Shown here: in pieces, positions 60,401 through 64,000 of the stretch
Position numbering within the stretch: the first letter of the stretch is position 1
Layout of the letters: each line of letters opens with the position of its first letter
NCBI GenBank assembly: GCA_958299035.1
Contig: CATQJL010000112.1
Coordinates: 58,511,823 to 58,575,822, forward strand
Source: Cylicocyclus nassatus
Taxonomy: Eukaryota; Nematoda; Chromadorea; Rhabditida; Strongylidae
DNA length: 64,000 nucleotides
Direction: 5' to 3'
The notes under the pieces: model-generated
The model's input: the letters and a program-made list of their open reading frames with translations, nothing else
Told to the model about the DNA's origin: nothing
The model's database searches: none
Position numbers and translations under genes: made by a program

Positions 60401-61110
60401 GTTGCCTATAGCGGAAATTGTGGTAGAGGACGATAGGAAGGACGAACCTGTGCTTTCGATTATTCATGCTCCATGCAAAGACACTGACAAACCCTCCAAT
60501 CAAGGTGAGTCAGAGCCTTTGTCGTAATGCTACCGTATCCCAACATTATAATTTCAGAGACAGTCTACCATGTGGCATGCTGCCAATTATCATTGAAGCA
60601 CCAACTTGCAAGGAGCATCAGAAAGGCTCGGACTAATCTCATGTAGGTCTTAGTTCTTGAGCTATTTGGAGGCAGTGTCCAGGTAGAACTAATTACCTGG
60701 GTTTCTTATGTGGAAGCCGTATAGGAAGCCTTAATTGAGCCATCACCCAAGCGGGAGCTCATAAGACTCATCCGTAATCGAAAAAATTACTTTTGGACTC
60801 TCGCCCAGACCGTGCGCACTTCGTAGAGATTACGATCTAGGCGAGTGTTTAGAGGTGAAATTCTCGATCGCGAATGAACCTTATGAACTTTCGTTTGGGC
60901 AATTTCAAAGCTACAGCTTCCGGACCAGTTTCCTTGTAAGAACACTAGGTAAACGGACTTTTTTGGATATTGCCCTGAGCTTAATTATTATAGTATCATT
61001 TACTGCACTTCCTTAATTTCAGTCGAGAAACTCGACGCCCACTAAGTGGATCAAGTCAATCGGATGGCGGTTACGGTAGCGATCCGATGAAGGACAGGAA
61101 GAGCTCGTGA
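15777..61110 (+). CDS. tiam-1: Tiam/Still life Rac guanine-nucleotide exchange factor (whole gene, ~22 exons)
   Basis: This is the nematode orthologue of Tiam1 and Drosophila Still life, a GEF for Rac-type GTPases acting at the membrane on actin, axon guidance and dendrite branching. Approximate domains by residue: MGSRMSCSC start with Gly2 and Cys7/Cys9 (fits N-myristoylation/palmitoylation, like the fly protein); EVH1-like 23-134; linker 135-310; Ras-binding-like 315-395; PDZ 415-480; DH 510-725 with the conserved helix IKPVQRVVQYPLLLR; C-terminal PH 735-845; basic Ser/Gly-rich tail ending DRKSS. The exons total about 871 codons and every junction keeps frame except exon 6 to 7. The family assignment is strong: domain order and many exon sequences fit Tiam/SIF. 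The N-terminal PH plus coiled-coil of vertebrate Tiam1 is not evident. Long introns (9.5, 5.1, 3.9, 4.3 and 15.1 kb) could hide further alternative exons. The gene spans about 45 kb, mostly intron with transposons. Confidence 0.93.
15917..15934 (+). repeat. G homopolymer, 18 nt
   Basis: An uninterrupted 18-G run sits 72 bp after tiam-1 exon 1, followed by GAGAGAGATGGAGGGGG. It is a candidate G-quadruplex. Confidence 0.95.
18395..18544. mobile_element. GC-rich inverted repeat (33-bp arms)
   Basis: CCTTTGATTCAACTGGATTG and onward (18395-18427) is the inverted complement of 18512-18544 with one mismatch. The spacer is 84 bp. It may be the core of a MITE. A separate 9-bp hairpin AGTGCGTGG...CCACGCACT lies at 18203-18226. 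Confidence 0.75.
18620..19320. promoter_or_regulatory. GC-rich, G-tract-bearing segment of tiam-1 intron 1
   Basis: It has raised GC, three G/C homopolymers (18814-18824, 18941-18951, 19130-19151) and an E-box (CAGCTG, near 18861). No frame has splice support. A regulatory role is only inference from composition and position. Confidence 0.25.
19130..19151 (+). repeat. G homopolymer, 22 nt
   Basis: This is the longest G/C run in the window. Its exact length may be an assembly estimate, since such runs are hard to sequence. Confidence 0.93.
21690..21824 (+). CDS. possible alternative first exon of tiam-1
   Basis: This GC-rich stretch in intron 1 ends in TATGAG|GTACGT, a good donor. The last ATG (21820) leaves AG, which joins exon 2 in frame as Met-Arg-Ile-Asn. 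That would start the protein directly at the EVH1-like domain, without the MGSRMSCSC lipid signal. The frame opened upstream (from 21690, DAQNSHVYDANKF then Leu repeats) ends in phase 0 and does not join exon 2, so only the short ATG makes sense. No transcript evidence. Confidence 0.35.
24265..24312 (-). ncRNA. hammerhead-ribozyme-like motif of Penelope element
   Basis: On the - strand the order is CTGACGA (24301-24295), a GGC/GCC stem, then GAAAC (24282-24278) and GTTAGCC. Flanking GGCT/AGCC could form stem I. CUGANGA and GAAA are the hammerhead core boxes, and Penelope-like elements are known to carry minimal hammerheads. The position that should be U before the cleavage site reads C, so this copy may be inactive. 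Confidence 0.45.
24538..24933 (-). pseudogene. Penelope-like retroelement, truncated C-terminal GIY-YIG endonuclease
   Basis: The open frame encodes a GIY-YIG nuclease end: a Cys cluster (NCLTLTCIICATGREGDC), then GVIYLISC, EYIGETARPLCIRIKEHL, LEAFWIRAKNPKMNRKEE and a stop after LDQLF. These cover the GIY strand, YIG strand, the catalytic Arg, the Glu of LEAFWI and the Asn, the pattern of the endonuclease domain that follows reverse transcriptase in Penelope-like elements. A stop lies just upstream and no reverse transcriptase precedes it, so the copy is 5'-truncated, as is common for such elements. It lies antisense in tiam-1 intron 1. Confidence 0.85.
25334..25497 (+). CDS. tiam-1: tiam-1 exon 2 (EVH1-like domain, first half)
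   Basis: The acceptor is TTTTTTCAG and the donor AAAG|GTTTGT. It enters with one nucleotide completing an Arg codon and leaves with one spare nucleotide. It encodes RINAELFELSPDGTKW and onward, which parallels the R-x-x-AEVF...W segment of the Still life N-terminal EVH1-like domain. Confidence 0.93.
25700..26300. repeat. cluster of diverged copies of the 60.7-kb MITE family
   Basis: ATGAATCCATCCGTAGCCG (25767), ATGATTCAGTTCTTGCCGGG (26033) and GGATTCAGTCGCAGCCG (26147), each followed by AGAAATC-like sequence, are repeats of one block. A 15-bp perfect hairpin (CTCGTCTAGAATGGA, 25867-25881; complement 25892-25906) lies among them. Confidence 0.55.
26340..28480. other. tiam-1 intron 2, no supported gene
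   Basis: Open frames of 67 codons (+, 27324-27527) and 104 codons (-, 28082-27768) stand out slightly by length, but neither shows a known motif or splice context. Confidence 0.4.
28483..29140. mobile_element. degenerate mariner-type foldback remnant
   Basis: It begins TATTAGGTTGATGCAGAAGT. Inner inverted arms meet around 28830, centred on AAGAGCTGGTGAAA-type sequence (about 28680-28800 against 28865-28985). The right terminus is not recognisable, so the element is truncated or eroded. Confidence 0.55.
29945..30545 (+). repeat. degenerate ~65-bp tandem array, palindromic unit heads
   Basis: Units open with variants of the palindrome ATCAATATATTGAT at about 29949, 30013, 30076, 30138, 30205, 30262, 30331, 30404 and 30506. 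Many continue CTGATC...GTTACGGTAGCA. It ends 70 bp before tiam-1 exon 3. Confidence 0.75.
30616..30785 (+). CDS. tiam-1: tiam-1 exon 3 (EVH1-like domain, second half)
   Basis: The acceptor is ATTTTCAG and the donor CACAG|GTAAGG. The phase matches exon 2 (G|AT). It encodes SDCFVFWRNHDGRTLGVN, matching the 'CFVYWKD...WGLNF' strand of the fly domain, followed by a Ser/Thr-rich run. Confidence 0.93.
32540..32800. repeat. eroded copy of the 60.7-kb MITE family
   Basis: It contains AATCATTCGTGGCCAAGAAA and TCTCGTCCACTACCG, recognisable from the other copies, but the ends are lost. It lies in tiam-1 intron 3. Confidence 0.4.
33437..34629 (+). mobile_element. complete non-autonomous Helitron with inverted internal structure
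   Basis: The 5' end TCTTATATATAAAGC follows host A (33436). The 3' end has a CGGC-GGA-GCCG hairpin, then GGTAAGCCAG and CTAG (34626-34629) before host T. These are the Helitron hallmarks: TC start, 3' hairpin, CTRR end, insertion between A and T with no duplication. Inside are a (TCTG)n tract, three 120-bp direct repeats (33661-34020), a palindromic centre near 34075, and about three inverted copies of the same unit (34090-34500). It has no Rep/helicase gene. It lies in tiam-1 intron 3, ending 48 bp before exon 4. Confidence 0.88.
33661..34060 (+). repeat. tandem repeat, 120-bp unit, about 3.3 copies
   Basis: The unit begins GGGGCTGGGAGTTGGCACAG and recurs at 33668, 33788, 33908 and 34028 with almost no divergence. 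Each ends in runs of TCGATTTTATCGATTTTTTT. Near identity implies recent expansion or gene conversion within the Helitron. Confidence 0.92.
34678..34788 (+). CDS. tiam-1: tiam-1 exon 4 (linker)
   Basis: The acceptor is TTTTCACAG and the donor TCTCAG|GTATGG, with phase 0 at both ends (37 codons). It encodes LECFVALTDKPNTLHISYAS and onward. A Helitron ends only 48 bp upstream of the first base. Confidence 0.9.
37225..37269. repeat. short perfect hairpin
   Basis: TTTGAAACACATCGCA (37225-37240) and its exact complement (37254-37269) enclose CTACTATTTAGTA, whose TACTA/TAGTA also pairs. This gives about 21 bp of stem with one bulged C and a 2-nt loop. Confidence 0.8.
37450..38117. mobile_element. 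CAGGGTGTCC-ended MITE with long inverted arms
   Basis: The right end GGACACCCTG (about 38109-38117) is followed by TA. Arms of about 170 bp are inverted copies (CTTCCCAACAAGTCTTTTG at the left; AAAGACTTGTTGGGAAG at the right). The left terminus has lost the CAGGGTGTCC motif. It lies in tiam-1 intron 4. Confidence 0.75.
39072..39180 (+). CDS. tiam-1: tiam-1 exon 5 (linker, helical)
   Basis: The acceptor is ATTTCCAG. It encodes LNMSSLLLARTTC and QHQKQLDKLVQ, probably helical. Two donors compete: CAG|GTCCGT (end 39174, phase 0) and GTCC|GTAAGG (end 39180, one spare base). The second fits the frame of exon 6; the first would fit exon 7 directly. Confidence 0.82.
39240..39329 (+). CDS. tiam-1: tiam-1 exon 6 (basic/Ser-rich linker)
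   Basis: A 59-bp intron ends ATTCCGCAG. The only long open frame reads RMAEQRRSVSIGSYRSENL then TRAELSRKIR, a basic segment with possible phosphorylation sites. The best donor, CGGA|GTGAGT, leaves phase 1, whereas exon 7 requires phase 0, and the gap to exon 7 is just 31 nt. The true 3' boundary is therefore unresolved. Confidence 0.65.
39361..39477 (+). CDS. tiam-1: tiam-1 exon 7 (linker)
   Basis: It follows TATTTAG and ends ATACAG|GTTTGA, 39 codons in phase 0. It encodes LNANGNGGDPMAREKVLL then KDFAVMSRLCALTNKPLPT. An in-frame TAG directly upstream means a splice must occur here. Its partner upstream exon is uncertain (exon 5 or exon 6). Confidence 0.8.
39533..39616. mobile_element. short mariner-end remnant
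   Basis: TTATTAGGTTGGCGCATAAA opens it, and a weakly complementary CGATGTCAACCTACTG lies about 80 bp on. It may be a solo end or a very short MITE. It sits about 60 bp after tiam-1 exon 7. Confidence 0.35.
40000..44100. other. first part of intron 7, no feature
   Basis: AT-rich, with an (AT)n run near 41970 and G/C tracts at 43134-43143 and 43511-43522. No exon recognised. Confidence 0.45.
44121..44327. mobile_element. MITE, GGGCCG...CACGCGATTT family (copy B)
   Basis: It starts AAGGCCAGGCATACTTCACG and ends AAGTATGCCCGGCCCTT. It shares the interior with copy A (GTACAGAAG, GGGCATTT, AGTTTGCTAGTGTT) but is 25 bp shorter. It lies in tiam-1 intron 7. Confidence 0.82.
46161..46420. mobile_element. 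small MITE, CAGTGGTGGGC ends
   Basis: It starts CAGTGGTGGGCTTCCGCG and ends with the complement of CAGTGATGAGCGCAAG. The interior TCTCAGACACTCGTGGTTGA recurs inverted at about 48240-48270. The termini look hAT-like, but no convincing 8-bp duplication is visible. Confidence 0.5.
46546..47443 (-). CDS. nested unknown gene, six exons, 160 residues
   Basis: This - strand gene model lies inside the 15-kb intron of tiam-1. Exons in transcript order: 47443-47424 (ATG), 47373-47250, 47194-47153, 47044-46979, 46899-46762 and 46638-46546 (TAA at 46548-46546). The phases agree throughout and the introns are 50-123 bp. The product starts MAKARVWSELMYRLCQS. It has a helical first half including KYSQETSSAFATTVL and ALILHLAHVDFFARR, then an acidic Ser/Glu/Asp-rich segment and a C-terminus VTKDKTWKAICTEANPEISQ. 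I do not recognise the family. The 'ARR-N' end of the helical part and the acidic tail faintly recall CENP-S/MHF1 histone-fold proteins, but the alignment is poor. The exon 4 donor (GTTGGA) is weak; a stronger GTAAGC 13 nt on would introduce a stop. Confidence 0.55.
48130..49260. other. GC-elevated segment of intron 7 with long overlapping frames
   Basis: Open frames of up to 157 codons occur on both strands at the same place, so at most one can be real. None shows a domain, and splice sites do not assemble a model. It shares one block with the 46.2-kb MITE, and from 48.54 to 48.60 kb has a TTTCTGTGATTC-like degenerate repeat. It may be a transposon relic or host unassigned exons. Confidence 0.35.
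49260..54612. other. rest of intron 7, no feature
   Basis: AT-rich sequence with C-tracts at 49377-49393, 50380-50390 and 54399-54413. No exon or nested gene could be supported. Confidence 0.45.
53600..53840. repeat. diverged copy of the 60.7-kb MITE family
   Basis: It begins AAGTACCTGGGCTTCTTATG, with GTGGCCGAGAATCGA and TCTCGCCTAATACC in the same order as the 60.7-kb copy. The right end is unclear. Confidence 0.55.
54613..54716 (+). CDS. tiam-1: tiam-1 exon 8 (start of Ras-binding-like region)
   Basis: The acceptor is GTTTACAG and the donor CGAAT|GTGAGT. It enters in phase 0 and leaves two bases of a Met codon. It encodes DLSEEITAPLHNLTLAESPL and LLYNNLYDFRM. The intron before it is 15.1 kb, the longest in the gene. 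Confidence 0.85.
54860..55145. mobile_element. foldback MITE in tiam-1 intron 8
   Basis: Arms of over 100 bp: GCTCCGCCCATCAACGTGGG at 54915 and its complement at about 55072, with outer GAAGCGG and GAAACGAGA blocks also paired. The core is about 110 bp. No coding content. Confidence 0.8.
55266..55473 (+). CDS. tiam-1: tiam-1 exon 9 (Ras-binding-like domain)
   Basis: The acceptor is GGATACAG and the donor GTACAG|GTAGAT. It encodes WRKSVDVRVSDLRALC, a Ser-rich stretch, then FRIELPNGKTTVISHGNQDA and LLEKVCIKLAV. This is the ubiquitin-like RBD fold typical of Tiam/SIF between the linker and PDZ. Confidence 0.93.
55526..55666 (+). CDS. tiam-1: tiam-1 exon 10 (end of RBD, first PDZ strands)
   Basis: The acceptor is TTTTTCTAG and the donor GCAGAG|GTGCTA, 47 codons in phase 0. 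It encodes PDFFELIRGPDGGWKLSMRE, then HAKLGLTIYAYNDNGVI. The GLTIYAY strand takes the place of the carboxylate-binding loop strand of PDZ. Confidence 0.92.
56513..56596 (+). CDS. tiam-1: tiam-1 exon 11 (PDZ core)
   Basis: The acceptor is TTTTTCTAG and the donor TCTCAG|GTGGGC, 28 codons. It encodes VRGVTPYAPEGADIGDVVIS then VDGKLIS, the classic PDZ 'G-D-x-I-x-x-V-D-G' core. Confidence 0.95.
57027..57128 (+). CDS. tiam-1: tiam-1 exon 12 (PDZ helix and tail)
   Basis: The acceptor is TTTTTAAG, an unusual AAG, and the donor GTTAGG|GTGAGT. It encodes VASAADVERLLTEGRLIRLR, the last PDZ helix and strand, followed by a Lys/Arg-rich linker. Confidence 0.9.
57188..57343 (+). CDS. tiam-1: tiam-1 exon 13 (linker and DH helix 1)
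   Basis: The acceptor is TCTCTTAG and the donor AAGGAG|GTGGAG. It encodes a Pro/Lys-rich linker, then LRSIEELLQTEKKYVDDLKE, the conserved first helix (CR1) of DH domains, which contacts the GTPase switch. Confidence 0.95.
57405..57479 (+). CDS. tiam-1: tiam-1 exon 14 (DH)
   Basis: The acceptor is ATTTTTCAG and the donor ATGCAG|GTAATT. It encodes MIDRYLTIPSVREIMESALR and LQKMQ, continuing helix 1 into the short-helix region of the DH domain. Confidence 0.94.
57538..57615 (+). CDS. tiam-1: tiam-1 exon 15 (DH)
   Basis: The acceptor is TTTTTTTAG and the donor GTTCGG|GTAGGA, 26 codons. It encodes MSFLDSLEEALGDIGNGDKS, part of the DH bundle. Confidence 0.92.
57672..57806 (+). CDS. tiam-1: tiam-1 exon 16 (DH)
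   Basis: The acceptor is CCGTTCAG and the donor TTGGAG|GTATGG, 45 codons. It encodes DAIIRVCALFVNRCGDFKVY then YLRLLQELPSRKDMLASLE, the DH central helices (CR2 side). Confidence 0.94.
58352..58425. repeat. perfect 35-bp-stem hairpin with AGAA loop
   Basis: 58352-58386 is the exact inverted complement of 58391-58425; the loop is AGAA (58387-58390). The stem includes CTTTCAATGCGGGCTCAGC. It lies in tiam-1 intron 16 with no similarly paired flanks. It could be a very young MITE core, an inverted duplication, or a small-RNA hairpin. Confidence 0.9.
58730..58867 (+). CDS. tiam-1: tiam-1 exon 17 (DH CR3, catalytic helix)
   Basis: The acceptor is ATTTTTCAG and the donor AAGCAG|GTCTGG. It encodes SRMIKPVQRVVQYPLLLRAI, the most conserved DH helix, including the Lys and Arg residues that face the GTPase. 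This is the strongest single marker that the gene is a RhoGEF. Confidence 0.97.
58915..59043 (+). CDS. tiam-1: tiam-1 exon 18 (DH C-terminal helix)
   Basis: A 47-bp intron precedes it. The acceptor is ATGTTCAG and the donor GAGAAG|GTAGGG. It encodes QTLAEYVNEMQRVHEQYAPN, matching Tiam1 'ASHINEMQKIHEEFG'. Confidence 0.96.
59092..59235 (+). CDS. tiam-1: tiam-1 exon 19 (C-terminal PH strands)
   Basis: The acceptor is GATTTCAG and the donor TGCAAG|GTAATA. It encodes DIRDLLLFAHIQWLN and DYVIFVFQTLILLLP, equivalent to the 'DLLLHTTVIWLN ... FVFKTAVVLV' strands of the Tiam1 PH domain. Confidence 0.95.
60384..60504 (+). CDS. tiam-1: tiam-1 exon 20 (PH)
   Basis: The acceptor is CATTACAG and the donor CAAG|GTGAGT. 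It encodes NKWMRVLPIAEIVVEDD and PVLSIIHAPCKDTDKPS, the middle PH strands. The intron before it is 1.1 kb. Confidence 0.94.
60558..60642 (+). CDS. tiam-1: tiam-1 exon 21 (PH strand and C-terminal helix)
   Basis: The acceptor is ATTTCAG and the donor CTCAT|GTAGGT. It encodes ETVYHVACCQLSLKHQLARS, like Tiam1 'ERVFHLCCSSPESRKDFLKA', then IRKARTNLM of the closing PH helix. Confidence 0.95.
60693..60952. mobile_element. MITE of the 'ACCTGGGTTTCTTATG' family
   Basis: Left end TTACCTGGGTTTCTTATG; right end the complement of TTACCTAGTGTTCTTAC. Interior blocks (CTCATCCGTAATCGA, TCTCGCCCAGACCGT) recur in diverged copies around 25.7-26.3, 32.6 and 53.6 kb. It lies in tiam-1 intron 21. Confidence 0.65.
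61023..61110 (+). CDS. tiam-1: tiam-1 exon 22 (C-terminal tail and stop)
   Basis: The acceptor is AATTTCAG, and it stops at TGA 61108-61110. It encodes a basic, Ser/Gly-rich tail that includes SGSSQSDGGYGSDPMKDRKS. I see no canonical AATAAA close behind, so the 3' end is not placed. Confidence 0.92.
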
Positions 61111-62599
61111 TCTCGTGGATGTTTACCCATCTGCTCCCATCCCACTATAGCTCGCCATCGACCCCTTTCCCTACCTCTGCCATACACATTACATATTTTA
61201 AACACAAAATCGACTATTAAGCACTTTGTTATTGATAGATCAACGACTGGCAATTGTTGCCATGACATTGCGTTCGGGTATACATTTTCATTCTTGATAA
61301 AGCTTCTCTAGATCTGTGTATTGTTGTTTCGTCTAAAATCTTCTCACTTTCACTGAAAAATCCCACAAAAGTTTTCCCGGCGTTCACAGACGGTTCGATC
61401 ACTTTTTTAATGCAACTTCACTCAATAATCCACATCTGGTAAAAAAATTATTGCGTCTCATTGTGACAAGCAGCATGAAACTCTAAGAAACTACAGGTAT
61501 GCTATGTAATAAGCTAACTGTGGTTCATTTGGGTTGTACCATCAAATTGCTCCAAAAATTCTTCAAATTTCTGTTATGTTGGAAGATAATTTCCAGTGTA
61601 ATATTCTTCTGTCCTGAAAAATCTTAGAATCTTCCTGTAAAACCCCATGTTGTCTCATACCTTGGCAGAATCTGCTATTTGTGATCGATGCCGCAAGTGC
61701 ACATATAGCCAAGAAATTTACGACCGCTTTACAGACATAACCGAATTACCTAAACACATTAATTTTCTCTCTCTTCTTGTGTTTTTTCTTCTGTTTCTCT
61801 CCGAATCTATTTCAGCATCTTCTCTCCTACGACAATAGTCTGATTCACAGAATGAGAGGTAAAAAATGGTAAAAAAACCCGAAGTTTTCGGAATCCTTCT
61901 TTTTATATATTTCATGAGTAAATTCATAATTAGAAGTAATTTTTATATCTTTTTGAGTAGTTCTTCTCAAGAACTCTTCAATGAGTCAATTTGAAACTCC
62001 GTGCATCATGCAACCCTAACGAAAAAATTTTTCACTGAAACTGTTTAGTTCCGATTTTCTTTGAATTGCTGCTCCTTGTAGGAACAATCTTCATAAACTT
62101 GTTTGCAGCCTCGTGGTGAATCTCTAGGACTGATATGAATTGATTTTTTGCAATCTAAGAGAAAAGAATAATCAATGATGCATAAACACATTTCACTAAC
62201 ATGGCCATATCTCAACATAACATAAGGTATTCTAAACATAATCGATCATCATCGTCTATATGTTTGAAAATTCAGAACATAAACAATCAATTTCTGCCTC
62301 CATTCATTCACCAGTTGCTTAATTCCTTCCCTAGAATGAAGGGAATCGATCTCATTCCATATGCGACGTTATCACGCTCTGAATTTGAATTTCCGTTTTC
62401 TATTGCGCCCGGAAGAAAGGCGAAACATTACACATTGCATTTTCGACGTTCCCACATCACATATCAATAACGATGGAACTTTTCAATCTTGGTGGGAAAA
62501 GAAGGCCTTCATTCGTTACATTCTGTTTTCAAATTATTGATTGTCCTGACATGTTTTTCTTGCGATAATCATCTACTCGATGGTAGAAAATCAAATTTC

Positions 62600-62840
62600 T
62601 TATTTTTTGGAGATTTCTGAGATTCGCTAAATTGTCTTCTTGAATCTCGTCCTTTCAATGCCTTCAAATTTCTCTGAAATTCGTTAAAATGTATTCTGAA
62701 AAACTCGTCCTTTCAGTTTCTAGATACGATTTTCTTGATATTCATTAATATGTATCAAAAACTTGTCCATTTATTATGATACTTTCTCATAAAATTTCCT
62801 GAGATTCGCTAACTTTTATTTTAAAAAACTCGATTCAGCA
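62600..62840 (+). repeat. degenerate ~62-bp tandem array
   Basis: TGAGATTCGCTAA-like boxes at about 62618, 62675, 62736 and 62800 are followed by AAAACTCGTCCTTTCA-like sequence. There are four diverged units downstream of tiam-1. Confidence 0.6.
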
Positions 62841-63112
62841 CCTTCACATAACTTTTCTTTCGTCGTATGTATAATGTCATAGATCGTTCCAAAGTGCGAA
62901 ATTCCGGGTTCAAATGATTATAATTGCCGCCAATTTCGGTAACCAAACCCCTTTTCTAGATTATGTGATGCATAATTGATGCCCTGGTATAAATACCCAG
63001 ATCATTCTTCTTCGTATTTATTTTCTGGATTTTTCATGCAAAGGCGATCTTTCTTTATTCCATTGTCTCTCATGCTTTCACTCTTCCTAATCCATGATTT
63101 ATAAACAACATT

Positions 63113-63373
63113 AGGTTGGTGCACAAGTGCTGCAACAAAATCTTTTGAATTTAAATTTTGCTTTGACTTCTAAAATCGTTCAAACTCATTATAAGAAAAA
63201 AATAATCTAATATTTTAATAATTATATCAAAAGGTTGACAAATCACTACGACAGGAGCTGACCAAATATACTCAAAAATGTTTTTTTTTCTGGATTTAGA
63301 AGGCTGAAACTGCTATATTGTCCTTCAAGATTTGTACAGTACCATCACTGCTGCGTTGGAATACTGTGATATA
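63113..63373. mobile_element. mariner-type left end
   Basis: ATTAGGTTGGTGCACAAGTG is a mariner-like TIR with AT-rich interior and no coding capacity. The right end is not found before the next element starts at 63374; the other end may lie outside the window or be lost. Confidence 0.45.
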
Positions 63374-64000
63374 CAGGGTGTCCCAAAAATGTGAACACTG
63401 TTCAATCATTATTGACTTTCTTGCTTTGATGCCTTTCGGCGAACTTTAGGTACCTTCCTACATAGCGGGGTTCAACTAAGAATTACAGCATGGAGCGATT
63501 CATCCATCGTTCTTCTTTACTGTAGAATTTGGGTATAAACTTTAATAAAGGTTTTGAGCCATTGAGGGCCCTATTTTGCCTCGGAAAGCGAACCAGACAC
63601 AATGGAAGCTCTCAAACTAGGCTAATTGAAGTCATTGAAACCAAATATAAACTTTGCATTTTACCGTTATGTTTCCTTCATAACTTATGGCATGTATGTC
63701 GCAATAGCTGTCTTGGCAATGCTCCCTAAAATTTATTGCACCATTTATTAAGCTTTATAAACCCTTAAAAAGTTGGTAATGAAATCAGAGAGCGTAATAT
63801 TCCTGATACAACATTTAGAGTTTTTGAGACCTTTTTTGAGACAGAAAACCACAGCAACGCTGTAAGCCGGAAGTTCCTAAGATAATCCTACAGTAATGGA
63901 GAGTGATCGGTGGTTTGCTCCAAACAAATCTGAGTAACTGCTAAACAATCTAAAAGTGCTTTTGAACATTTCATAATTTTGAATTGAAGAGCTTCTTTTG
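63374..64000. mobile_element. CAGGGTGTCC-ended MITE, left part (runs off the window)
   Basis: It starts TACAGGGTGTCCCA. Internal blocks (ATGGAGCGATTCATCC, GGTTTTGAGCCATTGAGG, ACTAGGCTAATT) match the 37.45-38.12 kb copy in the same order, confirming one family. Confidence 0.7.

Noticed and set aside
62880..62960. GGGTTCAAATG, resembling a tRNA B box
   Set aside because: No A box at the right distance and no cloverleaf pairing.

Overview
This window looks like nuclear DNA of a rhabditid (clade V) nematode. It is AT-rich. Introns are bounded by GT and a short TTTCAG-type acceptor, and the smallest are 47-59 bp. ACTGTAGCTTACTGTA-type repeats and G/C homopolymers recur. The one large gene is the worm orthologue of the Rac exchange factor Tiam1/Still life (tiam-1). 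I see no operons, tRNAs, rRNAs or CRISPR arrays. The unusually long introns (up to 15 kb), packed with small non-autonomous transposons, suggest a species with a larger genome than C. elegans.

Layout. 1-15.7 kb: upstream DNA without a supportable gene. It holds a Helitron-derived foldback (4.43-4.97 kb), a CACGCG-TIR MITE (5.4 kb), two mariner-type foldback elements sharing TIRs (6.96-7.86 and 13.10-14.05 kb), a GC-rich island (8.44-8.76 kb) and two degenerate tandem arrays (10.8-11.7 and 14.76-15.45 kb). 15.78-61.11 kb: tiam-1 on the + strand, about 22 exons and roughly 870 residues. The order is an MGSRMSCSC N-terminus that fits N-myristoylation, an EVH1-like domain, a linker, a Ras-binding-like domain, PDZ, DH (RhoGEF) and C-terminal PH. 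A second, very short first exon at 21.82 kb could give an isoform without the N-terminal lipid signal. 61.1-64 kb: downstream DNA with degenerate repeats and mariner/Tc-type element ends.

Nested features. tiam-1 introns hold a 5'-truncated Penelope-like element with a GIY-YIG domain and a hammerhead-like motif (24.2-24.9 kb, - strand). They also hold a ~65-bp tandem array whose units start with a palindrome (29.9-30.5 kb) and a complete non-autonomous Helitron ending 48 bp before exon 4 (33.44-34.63 kb). Several MITEs lie there too, and a six-exon - strand gene model (46.55-47.44 kb, 160 residues) that I cannot assign to a family.

How it works together: TIAM-1 is expected to sit at the plasma membrane and load Rac-type GTPases, remodelling actin in neurons. 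The rest of the window is mostly transposon debris, but two pieces may bear on the gene. One is the Helitron beside exon 4. The other is the GC-rich first-intron segment that carries the possible alternative first exon. All gene structures were deduced by eye from splice signals and reading-frame continuity; no transcript or database evidence was available.
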